Part shown: positions 1 to 7,025 of the stretch, one piece after another
Layout of the letters: every line of letters begins with the position of its first letter
How positions within the stretch are numbered: the stretch's first letter is position 1
Origin: an uncultured Streptococcus sp.
GTDB lineage: Bacteria > Bacillota > Bacilli > Lactobacillales > Streptococcaceae
Length of the DNA stretch: 20,606 nt
Direction of reading: 5' to 3'
NCBI RefSeq assembly: GCF_938036805.1
Contig: NZ_CALHWC010000180.1
Coordinates: 1 to 20,606 of the forward strand
Notes under the pieces: generated by a model
Seen by the model: only the letters and a program-made list of their open reading frames with translations
Database searches by the model: none
Told to the model about the DNA's origin: nothing
Made by a program: the position numbers and the translations under genes

Positions 1-60
1 ACCAGAAAACTAGTTTTGTTCGCTTTTTATATTTGAGGTCGGACTTTTGTCCCAGATTCT
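1..60. other. Short non-coding stretch at window edge
   Basis: No gene is visible here. There is a perfect palindrome AAAACTAGTTTT at about 6-17 and a small hairpin GGAC-TTTT-GTCC at 41-52. The hairpin lies just past the stop of the minus-strand membrane protein gene and could help end its transcript, but the stem is only 4 bp, so this is weak. Confidence 0.35.
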
Positions 61-687
61 TTATTTTTCTTTTAAAGTATATATCGGAAAGCCGTGTTCT
101 ACTATTTTATCATCTAGTTTAAAGTAATTTTTAAACCAATGTTTATATTTTTTAAATAAAGCTTCAATACAGATATACAGGATGATTATTAAAAAGATAA
201 ATAGAAAAGCATGCCAATCTTGAAATTTCGAGGAACTCTCAATGAACATATCCCAGTATGCACATGAGAAGAGCAAAAAAACTACTAAAATTAAATTCAC
301 ATATAAAATATAGCTCACAAAGAAAAGAAATTGATGTTTCTTTGATCTTTTACTGTAATAGACTTTATAGTTTTCGGTATGTCTTTCGAAGACAGGCAAG
401 TGAAAGGAATAGCGTCCGCTCCCGAACTTAGCTAACTCAGGTAAGGCATGATAGCCACACCAATGGAAGCATTTATAGATGAACTCGCGAGTCAAAAAAT
501 AAATATTTAAACCTATAAAAATTAGAATAATGATGAAGTCAGTTCTCGCAGTTGGGGAAAATATCCACTGAAAATAAAGAAGGCAATGTAAGAAATTCAA
601 AGCTCCTAATATAAAATAAATGACACCAGCAAGTCTGCTACGACGTCCAATAAAAGTTTTATCTGGAGGACTAGGGGTATGGGACAT
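61..687 (-). CDS. Hypothetical four-helix membrane protein
   Basis: I do not recognise the family. The 208-residue product has four likely membrane segments at about residues 19-41, 49-65, 119-144 and 158-177. These form two hairpins separated by a basic, tyrosine-rich loop (about 68-118) rich in Lys, Arg and His. The first segment is preceded by a positively charged stretch (RRSR, 15-18), which favours a cytoplasmic N-terminus. Upstream of the ATG is AGGA, about 12 nt away, slightly long for a ribosome site. It lies 57 bp downstream of mutY in the same direction with no clear terminator between them, so read-through from mutY is possible. No catalytic motif or signal peptide is seen. The gene looks intact, but its role is unknown. 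Confidence 0.7.
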   Translation of the reverse strand: MSHTPSPPDKTFIGRRSRLAGVIYFILGALNFLHCLLYFQWIFSPTARTDFIIILIFIGLNIYFLTREFIYKCFHWCGYHALPELAKFGSGRYSFHLPVFERHTENYKVYYSKRSKKHQFLFFVSYILYVNLILVVFLLFSCAYWDMFIESSSKFQDWHAFLFIFLIIILYICIEALFKKYKHWFKNYFKLDDKIVEHGFPIYTLKEK

Positions 688-744
688 ATTTCAATGATTT
701 CCTATTCTTCGTAAATTTAATCAAGTTCAACAGACTATTTAACT

Positions 745-1908
745 TTAGTTTCCATCTTTTACGTTCCCAAAAGCCTCCCACATCTTCTGCTGGGGTTTGG
801 CAAAGGGGTAATTACCAAATTCTCCTGGATGAAGCCACAAGACCTCTCCATCAGCTGCGTGCTGGCTATCCTTAACCCGACCGTAAGCTAACTGGATATG
901 CCACTTGCGATGACTGAAAACATGCTGCACCTTCGGAAAGGACTGTTGCTGCCAATCGACAATCAAATCATAATCCTGCTCAAAGCTTTCTTGAGGAGAC
1001 AAGTCCAGACTGGGCTGATTTTCAGCCACTTCAAATAGAGAGATCTGATTTTCAGTTTGAAATTCCTCGACTTCAATCAAGGGAAAATGCCAAAAACCTG
1101 ATAACAGGCCAGCAGCCTCATTCTTTTCAAGCAAGAATTGTCCCTGCTCATTTTCGATAATTAAGCCTTGCAGATAGACTGGAACTGGCTTCTTTTTAGG
1201 TGCTTTAATCGGATATTTATCCATAGTTCTGTGCAAATAGGCTGCGCTGAACTCCTTTACAGGACTGTCTTCTGGATGGGGATTAACAGGAGCTTCAATA
1301 TCCGATCCCAAATCCATCAACGCCTGATTGAAATCTCCAGGTCTGTCTGGATCAATCAAAATCTCCATCATAGCCTGAAAGACCTTGCGATTGCTTGGTT
1401 GGCCAATATCTAAATCCACTTCGAATAATCGACTCAGCACCCGCATAACATTGCCGTCTACCGCAGGCTCAGCTAGTCCAAAGGCAATACTAGCAATAGC
1501 ACCAGCCGTATAAGGACCAATCCCTTTGAGACTAGCAATTCCCTCATAGCTATCAGGAAATTTTCCTGCGAAATCCGTCATTATCTGCTGGGCTGCTTTT
1601 TGCATATTTCGCACCCGCGAATAATAGCCCAAACCTTCCCAAGCCTTGAGCAATCTATCCTCTGGCGCCTGAGCTAAATCAGCTACAGTCGGAAACCAGT
1701 CAAGAAAACGCTCATAGTAAGGAATCACCGTATCCACACGTGTTTGCTGCAACATAATCTCAGAAACCCAGATATGATAAGGATTATTGGACCTACGCCA
1801 AGGCAAATCACGTTTATGTTCATCATACCAAGTCAATAATTTCTTGCGAAAAGAGGCAATTTTCTCCTCTTCCCACATTTCAATTCCAAATTTTTTAAAA
1901 TCTAACAT
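745..1908 (-). CDS. mutY: Adenine DNA glycosylase MutY, cluster-less type
   Basis: MutY removes adenine mispaired with 8-oxoguanine or guanine in base-excision repair. Numbering from the chosen start (387 residues): catalytic Glu50 in VSEIMLQQT, helix-hairpin-helix LKGIGPYTAGAI (128-139), catalytic Asp151 in VDGNVMRV, then a C-terminal NUDIX-like 8-oxoG recognition domain (about 243-387). The region after residue 200, where most MutY proteins carry four cysteines binding a 4Fe-4S cluster, reads GSDIEAPVNP and has no cysteine. This is the iron-free form known in some lactic acid bacteria. The open frame extends to an ATG at 1950, but that start lies inside the pta terminator hairpin. The ATG at 1908 fits related streptococcal proteins better; the ATG at 1878 is a further alternative. 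Function is sure; the start is less so. Confidence 0.93.
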   Translation of the reverse strand: MLDFKKFGIEMWEEEKIASFRKKLLTWYDEHKRDLPWRRSNNPYHIWVSEIMLQQTRVDTVIPYYERFLDWFPTVADLAQAPEDRLLKAWEGLGYYSRVRNMQKAAQQIMTDFAGKFPDSYEGIASLKGIGPYTAGAIASIAFGLAEPAVDGNVMRVLSRLFEVDLDIGQPSNRKVFQAMMEILIDPDRPGDFNQALMDLGSDIEAPVNPHPEDSPVKEFSAAYLHRTMDKYPIKAPKKKPVPVYLQGLIIENEQGQFLLEKNEAAGLLSGFWHFPLIEVEEFQTENQISLFEVAENQPSLDLSPQESFEQDYDLIVDWQQQSFPKVQHVFSHRKWHIQLAYGRVKDSQHAADGEVLWLHPGEFGNYPFAKPQQKMWEAFGNVKDGN

Positions 1909-1928
1909 TTCTCTCATACTTAAACAGA

Positions 1929-1959
1929 CTAAAAAAGATGAATCACTCATCTTTTTTAG
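1929..1959. terminator. Bidirectional-looking terminator after pta
   Basis: A perfect 12-bp stem CTAAAAAAGATG / CATCTTTTTTAG encloses a 7-nt loop (1941-1947). The A-run and T-run lie within the stem, as is common in streptococcal terminators. It begins 5 bp past the pta stop on the minus strand and would end the relQ-nadK-rluD-pta transcript. It also covers the most upstream possible mutY start. Confidence 0.75.
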
Positions 1960-1964
1960 TTATT

Positions 1965-2939
1965 TTATTGGTCAACACATTGTGCAGCTGTAATCAGTGT
2001 TAAGTTATAAACGTCATCTGAATTACATCCGCGAGAAAGGTCGTTTACTGGCTTATTCAATCCTTGAAGAACTGGACCGACTGCTGAGAATCCACCTAAA
2101 CGCTCTGCCATTTTATAACCGATATTTCCTGCTTCAATGCTTGGGAAGACAAAGACAGTCGCTTTACCTGCAACCTTGCTGCCTGGAGCTTTCAAGGCTG
2201 CTGTGCTTGGTACAAAGGCAGCATCAAATTGCAATTCTCCGTCAACTTCTAGGTCTGGGCGCAATTCATGAACCAACTTAGTCGCGTGAACTACTTTATC
2301 AACGCTTTCTCCAAAACCAGATCCTTTAGTTGAATAGCTAAGCATGGCAATCTTCGGATCAATACCAAACATTTTGGCTGTCACAGCTGAGTTAATCGCG
2401 ATTTCTGCCAAAGCTTCTGAGTCAGGATTGATGTTAATGGCACAGTCACTGAAAAGATAACGTTCTGAACCACGCACCATGAGGAAGGCACCTGAAGTTC
2501 TTGTTACATTTGGACGCGTTTTAATGATTTGCAAGGCTGGACGCACTGTAGCAGCTGTAGAGTGGATAGAGCCAGAAACCATACCATCTACGATACCGAG
2601 GTAGACCAGCATAACTCCAAAATAGTTAACGTCTGTTCTTAAAAGCTCGAGAGCTTCTTCTTCACTGATTTTGCCCTTACGACGTTCCACAAGAGCAGCT
2701 ACCATTTCTTCCATTCTGTCATGGTTTTTAGGATCTATGACTTCATATCCGTCCATAATGTTTTCGATTTCCAGGTAAATACGGATTTTATCTGGATTTC
2801 CCAAAAGAACTGGTGTAACTTCTGATTCTTTTACTATGCGTTTCACCGCTTGAAGAATACGCGGTTCTTGCCCTTCTGGCAATACAATACGAACATTTTT
2901 TCCAACAACTGTGTCTCTTAGACTTTCAAAAACTTCCAT
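1965..2939 (-). CDS. pta: Phosphate acetyltransferase
   Basis: Pta interconverts acetyl-CoA and phosphate with acetyl phosphate and CoA in the cytoplasm. With acetate kinase it gives ATP from pyruvate oxidation or mixed-acid flux, and it sets the acetyl-phosphate level. The 324-residue length is normal for the short single-domain PTA form without the N-terminal regulatory domain of the enterobacterial enzyme. Family segments seen are VLPEGQEPRIL near the N-terminus, MLSYSTKGSG in the middle, and FPSIEAGNIGYKMAERL and GPVLQGLNKPVNDLSRG near the C-terminus. The start has a strong AAAGGAG 6-7 nt upstream and lies 19 bp past the rluD-like stop, so it is the last gene of the relQ operon and is followed by a terminator. 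Confidence 0.96.
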   Translation of the reverse strand: MEVFESLRDTVVGKNVRIVLPEGQEPRILQAVKRIVKESEVTPVLLGNPDKIRIYLEIENIMDGYEVIDPKNHDRMEEMVAALVERRKGKISEEEALELLRTDVNYFGVMLVYLGIVDGMVSGSIHSTAATVRPALQIIKTRPNVTRTSGAFLMVRGSERYLFSDCAININPDSEALAEIAINSAVTAKMFGIDPKIAMLSYSTKGSGFGESVDKVVHATKLVHELRPDLEVDGELQFDAAFVPSTAALKAPGSKVAGKATVFVFPSIEAGNIGYKMAERLGGFSAVGPVLQGLNKPVNDLSRGCNSDDVYNLTLITAAQCVDQ

Positions 2940-2958
2940 GAGTTTCTCCTTTAAAATT

Positions 2959-3852
2959 TTAATTATTTTTTATTAACGATGTAATAGTATTTTGGAAATC
3001 AATCGGCAACTGGGATTCCAATTGAAGCTGCTTTTCCAAAAATGGATTATAAAAAGATAGGGAGTGGCAATGCAAGGCCTGACGTGTAATTCCCGCTTCC
3101 AAAGTCCCGCCATAGAGATCATCTCCAAGGAGCGGAAAGCCAAGATGGGCAAAGTGCACACGAATCTGATGGGTTCGTCCAGTGTGCAAGCGAATATCTA
3201 CCAAATAGATATCGCCAAACTGCTCTACAACCTTGTAGCTGGTATGAGCATATTTGCCATCCTTTGTCACACATCTGGTGATGATGCTATCAGGGTCGCG
3301 CCCAATTGGCGCAATAATGTCCCCCTCTGGTTTAAGCTCACCGCGCCCCTGAACGAGTGCGTAATAGCGCTTCTCAATCATTTTTTTCTGCAGTTGCTTA
3401 TCCAGTCTTGCATGGGCATAACCATGTTTTGCAAAGAGCATGAGACCACTGGTATCACGATCCAATCTCGTCACAATGTGAACCTGCTGATTTTCATAAT
3501 CTTGCCGAATATAGTAAGCCTTAACAAAGTTTGCCATCGTATTCGAATGATTGACACTGGGGATACTGGCCACCCCTGCAGGCTTGTCTAAAACCAGAAA
3601 ATGCGCATCTTCATACACGATTGACAAATCTCGATCCACGGCTTCTAGGCTTTCAAATCCCTTCTCAGAGGGAATATCTACCGTTACCTTATCGCCAATA
3701 TCCAGTAAATAAATAGCGTTTTGAGGCTGATCATTGACAAGAATATTGCCGCCTGCAAACTTCACCTTGGCCAAAAGCCCTTTCGAAATCTCATGCTTTT
3801 TCAAAAATGTTTTGACTTTGACATGCTCATCTGCAATAAACTCAAATCTCAT
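2959..3852 (-). CDS. RluA-family pseudouridine synthase (RluD-like)
   Basis: This enzyme isomerises uridine to pseudouridine in RNA; by family the target is probably 23S rRNA. The 297-residue product has an N-terminal S4-like RNA-binding part (about 11-60), then the catalytic core with TRLDRDTSG; the catalytic Asp is residue 131. Later family segments are KRYYALVQG, GRTHQIRVHFAHLGFPLLGDDLYGG and RQALHCHSL. The frame is open up to 3894, but the chosen ATG at 3852 overlaps the nadK stop in an ATGA junction and gives the usual family N-terminus (MRFEFIADE), so translational coupling to nadK is likely. The order alarmone synthetase, NAD kinase, pseudouridine synthase is also found in Bacillus subtilis (yjbM-nadF-yjbO). 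Confidence 0.94.
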   Translation of the reverse strand: MRFEFIADEHVKVKTFLKKHEISKGLLAKVKFAGGNILVNDQPQNAIYLLDIGDKVTVDIPSEKGFESLEAVDRDLSIVYEDAHFLVLDKPAGVASIPSVNHSNTMANFVKAYYIRQDYENQQVHIVTRLDRDTSGLMLFAKHGYAHARLDKQLQKKMIEKRYYALVQGRGELKPEGDIIAPIGRDPDSIITRCVTKDGKYAHTSYKVVEQFGDIYLVDIRLHTGRTHQIRVHFAHLGFPLLGDDLYGGTLEAGITRQALHCHSLSFYNPFLEKQLQLESQLPIDFQNTITSLIKNN

Positions 3853-4667
3853 TCTTGACACTCCCCGATAAAGGAGTCTCTCACGCGATTCCAAAAGCTG
3901 GTATGGCTGGGCGAAGCCACAAAGTTAATCTTATGATTATCGATTTGGTACTCAATACGGACAATATTTTTATAAGAAAATGTTTGATTATCGACCGCTA
4001 TAGTATAGTAATCATTGCGTGTCGGCAGCAGCTCAATCTTATCTTTTTTAGGAACAATAACTGAGGAACCTAAAGTACGATACACACGATTGTTGAGACT
4101 AGCAATTTCCGTTACTTGCAAGGCTTCAATCGTTGGGTGTAGGACTGCTCCACCTAAAGATTTATTGTAGGCCGTGCTACCAGTCGGCGTTGAGACAGAA
4201 ATCCCATCACCTCTAAATCGCTCAAAGTGAACATTATTGATGACCACATCAACAACCATGGTTCTGTCGGAGCGTTTAATGGTTGCTTCATTGAGTGCGC
4301 GAATCGTCCGAGTTTCACCATTTTCAAAGGTCAACTTGACATTCAAAATCGGATAAGAGACCTTGGCACCTGTGTCCAATTTCAGATTTTCCACTAATTT
4401 ATCGATTTCAAAGTCTCGATAGTCCGTATAAAATCCTAAATGTCCCGTATGAACACCGACAAAGCGAACCTTATCCAGCTGATCTTCATACTTGTGGAAG
4501 GCTGATAGCAGCATCCCGTCACCACCAACAGAAATCACGATATCTGGATTTTTGGGTGTCAGGATAAAGCCTGCTTTCCGCAATTTTTGCATCAGAGCTT
4601 GAAATACTTCCTCACTCTGCCTTTTGCGATTGCGGATAATCGCAATTTTTTTACCTGTATTCTTCAT
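3849..4667 (-). CDS. nadK: NAD kinase
   Basis: NadK (also called PpnK) phosphorylates NAD to NADP with ATP or polyphosphate in the cytoplasm. Motifs in the 272-residue product are VGGDGMLLSAFH with the GGDG loop at 48-51, LNEATIKRSD with the Asn126-Glu127 pair that contacts NAD, and RGDGISVSTPTGSTAYNKS (152-170). The frame stays open to 4697, but the ATG at 4667 gives the usual N-terminus (MKNTGKKIAIIRN). It overlaps the end of relQ by 17 bp and has only a weak ribosome site, so its translation may depend on relQ. The 3' end overlaps the rluD-like gene (ATGA). Confidence 0.95.
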   Translation of the reverse strand: MKNTGKKIAIIRNRKRQSEEVFQALMQKLRKAGFILTPKNPDIVISVGGDGMLLSAFHKYEDQLDKVRFVGVHTGHLGFYTDYRDFEIDKLVENLKLDTGAKVSYPILNVKLTFENGETRTIRALNEATIKRSDRTMVVDVVINNVHFERFRGDGISVSTPTGSTAYNKSLGGAVLHPTIEALQVTEIASLNNRVYRTLGSSVIVPKKDKIELLPTRNDYYTIAVDNQTFSYKNIVRIEYQIDNHKINFVASPSHTSFWNRVRDSFIGECQE

Positions 4668-5322
4668 CTGTATCGTCACTATTTCCAACACCGTCATTTA
4701 GCTTGCGGTGCAGAGGATCAAAAAGTGCTTGTGCTTCTTGGATGGCATCACGAATGGCTCCCATCTCTTCGTCTAGCTGGTAGGCCAGATTGGCCGTTAT
4801 CTCCAAGCGTTTCTTGATCTCCTCTGGAAATTCTCCTTTATACTTATAGTTTAAAGAGTGCTCAATCGTTGCCCAAAAGTTCATGGACAAGGTACGAATC
4901 TGAATCTCTGCTAAGATAACTTTATTGCCATTAATCGTATCTACTGGATATTCAACGATGGCATGGTAGCTACGATAACCACTGGCTTTTTTGTTTTTGA
5001 TGTAATCACGCTCCTGGACGATACGCATATCGGTCCGATTTCGCAAAACTTCTAAAACTTCATCCACATCGTCTACAAATTGAACCATAACACGCAAACC
5101 AGCAATATCCTGCATCTCTTGGGCTAAGTTTTCCTCAGTTATCCCGCGAAGTTCCATTTTTTCCTTGATGCTTTCAATATGTTTTACGCGACCGGTTACA
5201 AACTCGATCGGTGAATGGCGTTGCTGTTTGCGATACTGTTTGCGAATGCCACGAAGCTTGATTTTCAACTCACCAACCGCCTGAATATATGGATCCAGAA
5301 AATCTTCCCAATCTATTGTCAT
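4651..5322 (-). CDS. relQ: Small alarmone synthetase RelQ
   Basis: RelQ transfers pyrophosphate from ATP to GDP or GTP to make (p)ppGpp. The 223-residue product has only the synthetase fold (about 40-165): DIAGLRVMVQF (72-82), the RSYH motif (117-120) and EIQIRTLSMNFWATIEHS (139-156). There is no HD hydrolase domain, so it can make but not degrade alarmone. The C-terminal helices (about 165-205) match those used for tetramer formation in this family. Two ATGs are 6 bp apart; AAGG lies 7 nt before the second (5322) but only 1 nt before the first, so the second is preferred. It heads the relQ-nadK-rluD-pta operon and is transcribed divergently from the CYTH gene. Confidence 0.95.
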   Translation of the reverse strand: MTIDWEDFLDPYIQAVGELKIKLRGIRKQYRKQQRHSPIEFVTGRVKHIESIKEKMELRGITEENLAQEMQDIAGLRVMVQFVDDVDEVLEVLRNRTDMRIVQERDYIKNKKASGYRSYHAIVEYPVDTINGNKVILAEIQIRTLSMNFWATIEHSLNYKYKGEFPEEIKKRLEITANLAYQLDEEMGAIRDAIQEAQALFDPLHRKLNDGVGNSDDTDEEYR

Positions 5323-5349
5323 ATACATACCTTGTCATCTATTCGTTTT

Positions 5350-5378
5350 TTGTATAAAATAAACACAGTTGTTATTAT
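5350..5378 (+). promoter_or_regulatory. Promoter of the CYTH gene
   Basis: TTGTAT (5350-5355), a 17-bp spacer and TATTAT (5373-5378) fit a sigma-A promoter. The -10 overlaps the relQ -10 on the other strand. The CYTH start is 39 bp downstream of the -10. Confidence 0.5.
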
Positions 5379-5382
5379 AACA
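5374..5382 (-). promoter_or_regulatory. relQ operon promoter, extended -10
   Basis: On the minus strand the bases read TGTTATAAT, a TGn-extended -10 with a perfect TATAAT (plus-strand 5374-5379). No good -35 is seen 17 bp upstream. It overlaps the -10 of the divergent CYTH promoter, so the two promoters should exclude each other. Confidence 0.55.
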
Positions 5383-5417
5383 TAAAATCGCTTTCAGATA
5401 AAGAAAAGGATTTAAAA

Positions 5418-5978
5418 ATGAACCATTTAGAAATAGAATACAAAACAATGTTAACAGAAGACGAACATAAACGACTTCTGACCTTCTTTGATCATGTCCA
5501 GCCAATTTTCCAAGTCAACTATTATATCGATTCGGCGGACTTTGCTCTTCGTGATGCTCGTATGGCCTTGCGAGTCCGAACTACTCCTGAGGATGCTGAG
5601 TTTACTCTGAAAATTCCTCAACCACTTGGAAATTTCGAGTACAACCAACTCTTATCCAAAGATGAAACCAAGGAAATTCTGGAACATTTGCAATTTCCTC
5701 AGGGACAAATCCTCGAAAAACTTCAAGAAAAAGGAATCCCCGTCAACAAACTGACGATCCTCGGAACCCTTGAAAATATTCGTTACGAAAAACAAGATGA
5801 ACTCGGTCTTTTTGCCTTGGACGAAAGCCGTTACTTTGGTAAAAAAGATTTCGAATTAGAATTAGAAATTAATAATATCGAAGAAGGGGAAGAGAAATTC
5901 AAAGACTTTTTAAGAGAAAATCAAATCCAATACAAACCTGGTAAAAGTAAGATCGCTAGATTTGCCGAAAACTTATAA
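5418..5978 (+). CDS. CYTH domain protein (YjbK-like)
   Basis: The CYTH fold is an eight-stranded tunnel that binds triphosphates with metal ions; members include thiamine triphosphatases, inorganic triphosphatases and class IV adenylate cyclases. The N-terminal signature ExExK is present as EIEYK (Glu5, Glu7, Lys9). Later charged strands, RMALRVRTT, FTLKIPQP, ALDESRYFG, FELELEI and KPGKSKIARF, supply the basic and acidic residues usual for the tunnel. The 186-residue length fits. AAAGGA precedes the ATG by 7-8 nt. B. subtilis yjbK has the same fold and lies near that organism's alarmone synthetase and NAD kinase genes, so the neighbourhood is old. The true substrate cannot be told from sequence; a triphosphatase is the most likely guess. 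Confidence 0.9.
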   Translation: MNHLEIEYKTMLTEDEHKRLLTFFDHVQPIFQVNYYIDSADFALRDARMALRVRTTPEDAEFTLKIPQPLGNFEYNQLLSKDETKEILEHLQFPQGQILEKLQEKGIPVNKLTILGTLENIRYEKQDELGLFALDESRYFGKKDFELELEINNIEEGEEKFKDFLRENQIQYKPGKSKIARFAENL

Positions 5979-6003
5979 AAATGCTGAAATAATCTCATTT
6001 TTT

Positions 6004-6012
6004 TGGTAAAAT
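6004..6012 (+). promoter_or_regulatory. Extended -10 promoter upstream of prs2
   Basis: TGGTAAAAT is a TGn-extended -10 about 45 bp before the prs2 start. A -35 box is poor. A weak AAATG/CATTT stem followed by seven T lies at 5979-6004 and may end part of the CYTH transcript. Confidence 0.45.
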
Positions 6013-6056
6013 AATATTTATAAATCTAAAGAGACAAAAAGAGGATGGTCATTCTA

Positions 6057-7013
6057 ATGTCAGACAAAAAAAATATGAAGCTTTTCTCCCTCAATTCTAA
6101 TCACTCAATCGCTGAGAAGATTGCTGAAGCTGCTGGTCTACCGTTAGGCAAGCTCTCTTCCCGTCAATTTTCTGATGGCGAGATTCAGATTAACATTGAG
6201 GAGAGTGTCCGTGGCTACGATATTTACATCATTCAATCCACCAGCTTTCCGGTCAATAATCACTTGATGGAGTTATTGATTATGGTCGATGCTTGTAAAC
6301 GAGCAAGTGCCAATACCGTGACCGTTGTCATGCCCTATTTTGGTTATGCCCGCCAAGATCGGACGGCTGCTCCTCGCGAGCCAATCACTGCAAAACTCGT
6401 TGCCAATATGCTGGTTGGAGCTGGCGTAGACAGAGTTATTTCACTTGACCTTCACGCCGTCCAAGTACAAGGCTTCTTTGATATCCCAGTCGATAACCTC
6501 TTCACAATTCCGTTGTTTGCTGAACATTATTGCAACATGGGCTTAACTGGTGAGGATGTCGTCGTTGTCAGTCCGAAAAATTCTGGCGTCAAGCGCGCTC
6601 GTAGTTTGGCAGAATATCTCGATGCTCCAATCGCCATCATCGACTACGGTGAAGATGAAGCAGGACGCTCTGAAGGCTATATCATCGGTGATGTTGAAGG
6701 CAGAAAAGCGATTTTGATTGACGATATCTTAAATACTGGACGTACTTTCTCAGAAGCTGCTAAAATCGTCGAACGCGAAGGAGCTGTCGAAATCTATGCC
6801 GTATCTAGTCATGGCTTATTTGCAGATAAGGCTGCAGAATTGCTAGACAATGTCCCTATCCGAGAAATCTTGGTGACTGACTCTGTTGATACGAAAGAAA
6901 AAACTCCGAAGAATGTTCACTACATCACAGCTAGCGAGTTGATTGGCGATGCTATCGTGCGTATCCAAGAAAGAAGACCAGTCAGCCCACTATTTGCTTT
7001 TCAAAAGAAATAA
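6057..7013 (+). CDS. prs2: Ribose-phosphate pyrophosphokinase paralogue (Prs2)
   Basis: PRPP synthetases make phosphoribosyl pyrophosphate from ribose 5-phosphate and ATP for purine, pyrimidine, NAD, His and Trp synthesis. This 318-residue protein keeps RQFSDGEIQINIEES (36-50), FGYARQDR (95-102) and DLHAVQVQGFFDIPVDNL (131-148). Three loops that are near invariant in the main enzyme are changed: SPDHGG is SPKNSG (172-177), the KRR flexible loop is replaced by acidic DYGEDEAGRS (196-205), and DDMIDTAGT is DDILNTGRT (222-230). This pattern is that of the second PRPP synthetase found in streptococci. The ATG at 6045 abuts the GAGG site with no spacing, so the ATG at 6057 is chosen. The desulfurase gene follows after 12 bp. 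Confidence 0.92.
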   Translation: MSDKKNMKLFSLNSNHSIAEKIAEAAGLPLGKLSSRQFSDGEIQINIEESVRGYDIYIIQSTSFPVNNHLMELLIMVDACKRASANTVTVVMPYFGYARQDRTAAPREPITAKLVANMLVGAGVDRVISLDLHAVQVQGFFDIPVDNLFTIPLFAEHYCNMGLTGEDVVVVSPKNSGVKRARSLAEYLDAPIAIIDYGEDEAGRSEGYIIGDVEGRKAILIDDILNTGRTFSEAAKIVEREGAVEIYAVSSHGLFADKAAELLDNVPIREILVTDSVDTKEKTPKNVHYITASELIGDAIVRIQERRPVSPLFAFQKK

Positions 7014-7025
7014 GAGATAAGATTC

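Noticed and set aside
1909..1950. Longer mutY starting at the ATG at 1950
   Set aside because: The first codons lie inside the pta terminator hairpin and add residues not usual for the family.
3064..3591. Open frame of 175 codons opposite the pseudouridine synthase
   Set aside because: Antisense shadow; the minus-strand gene there has full catalytic motifs.
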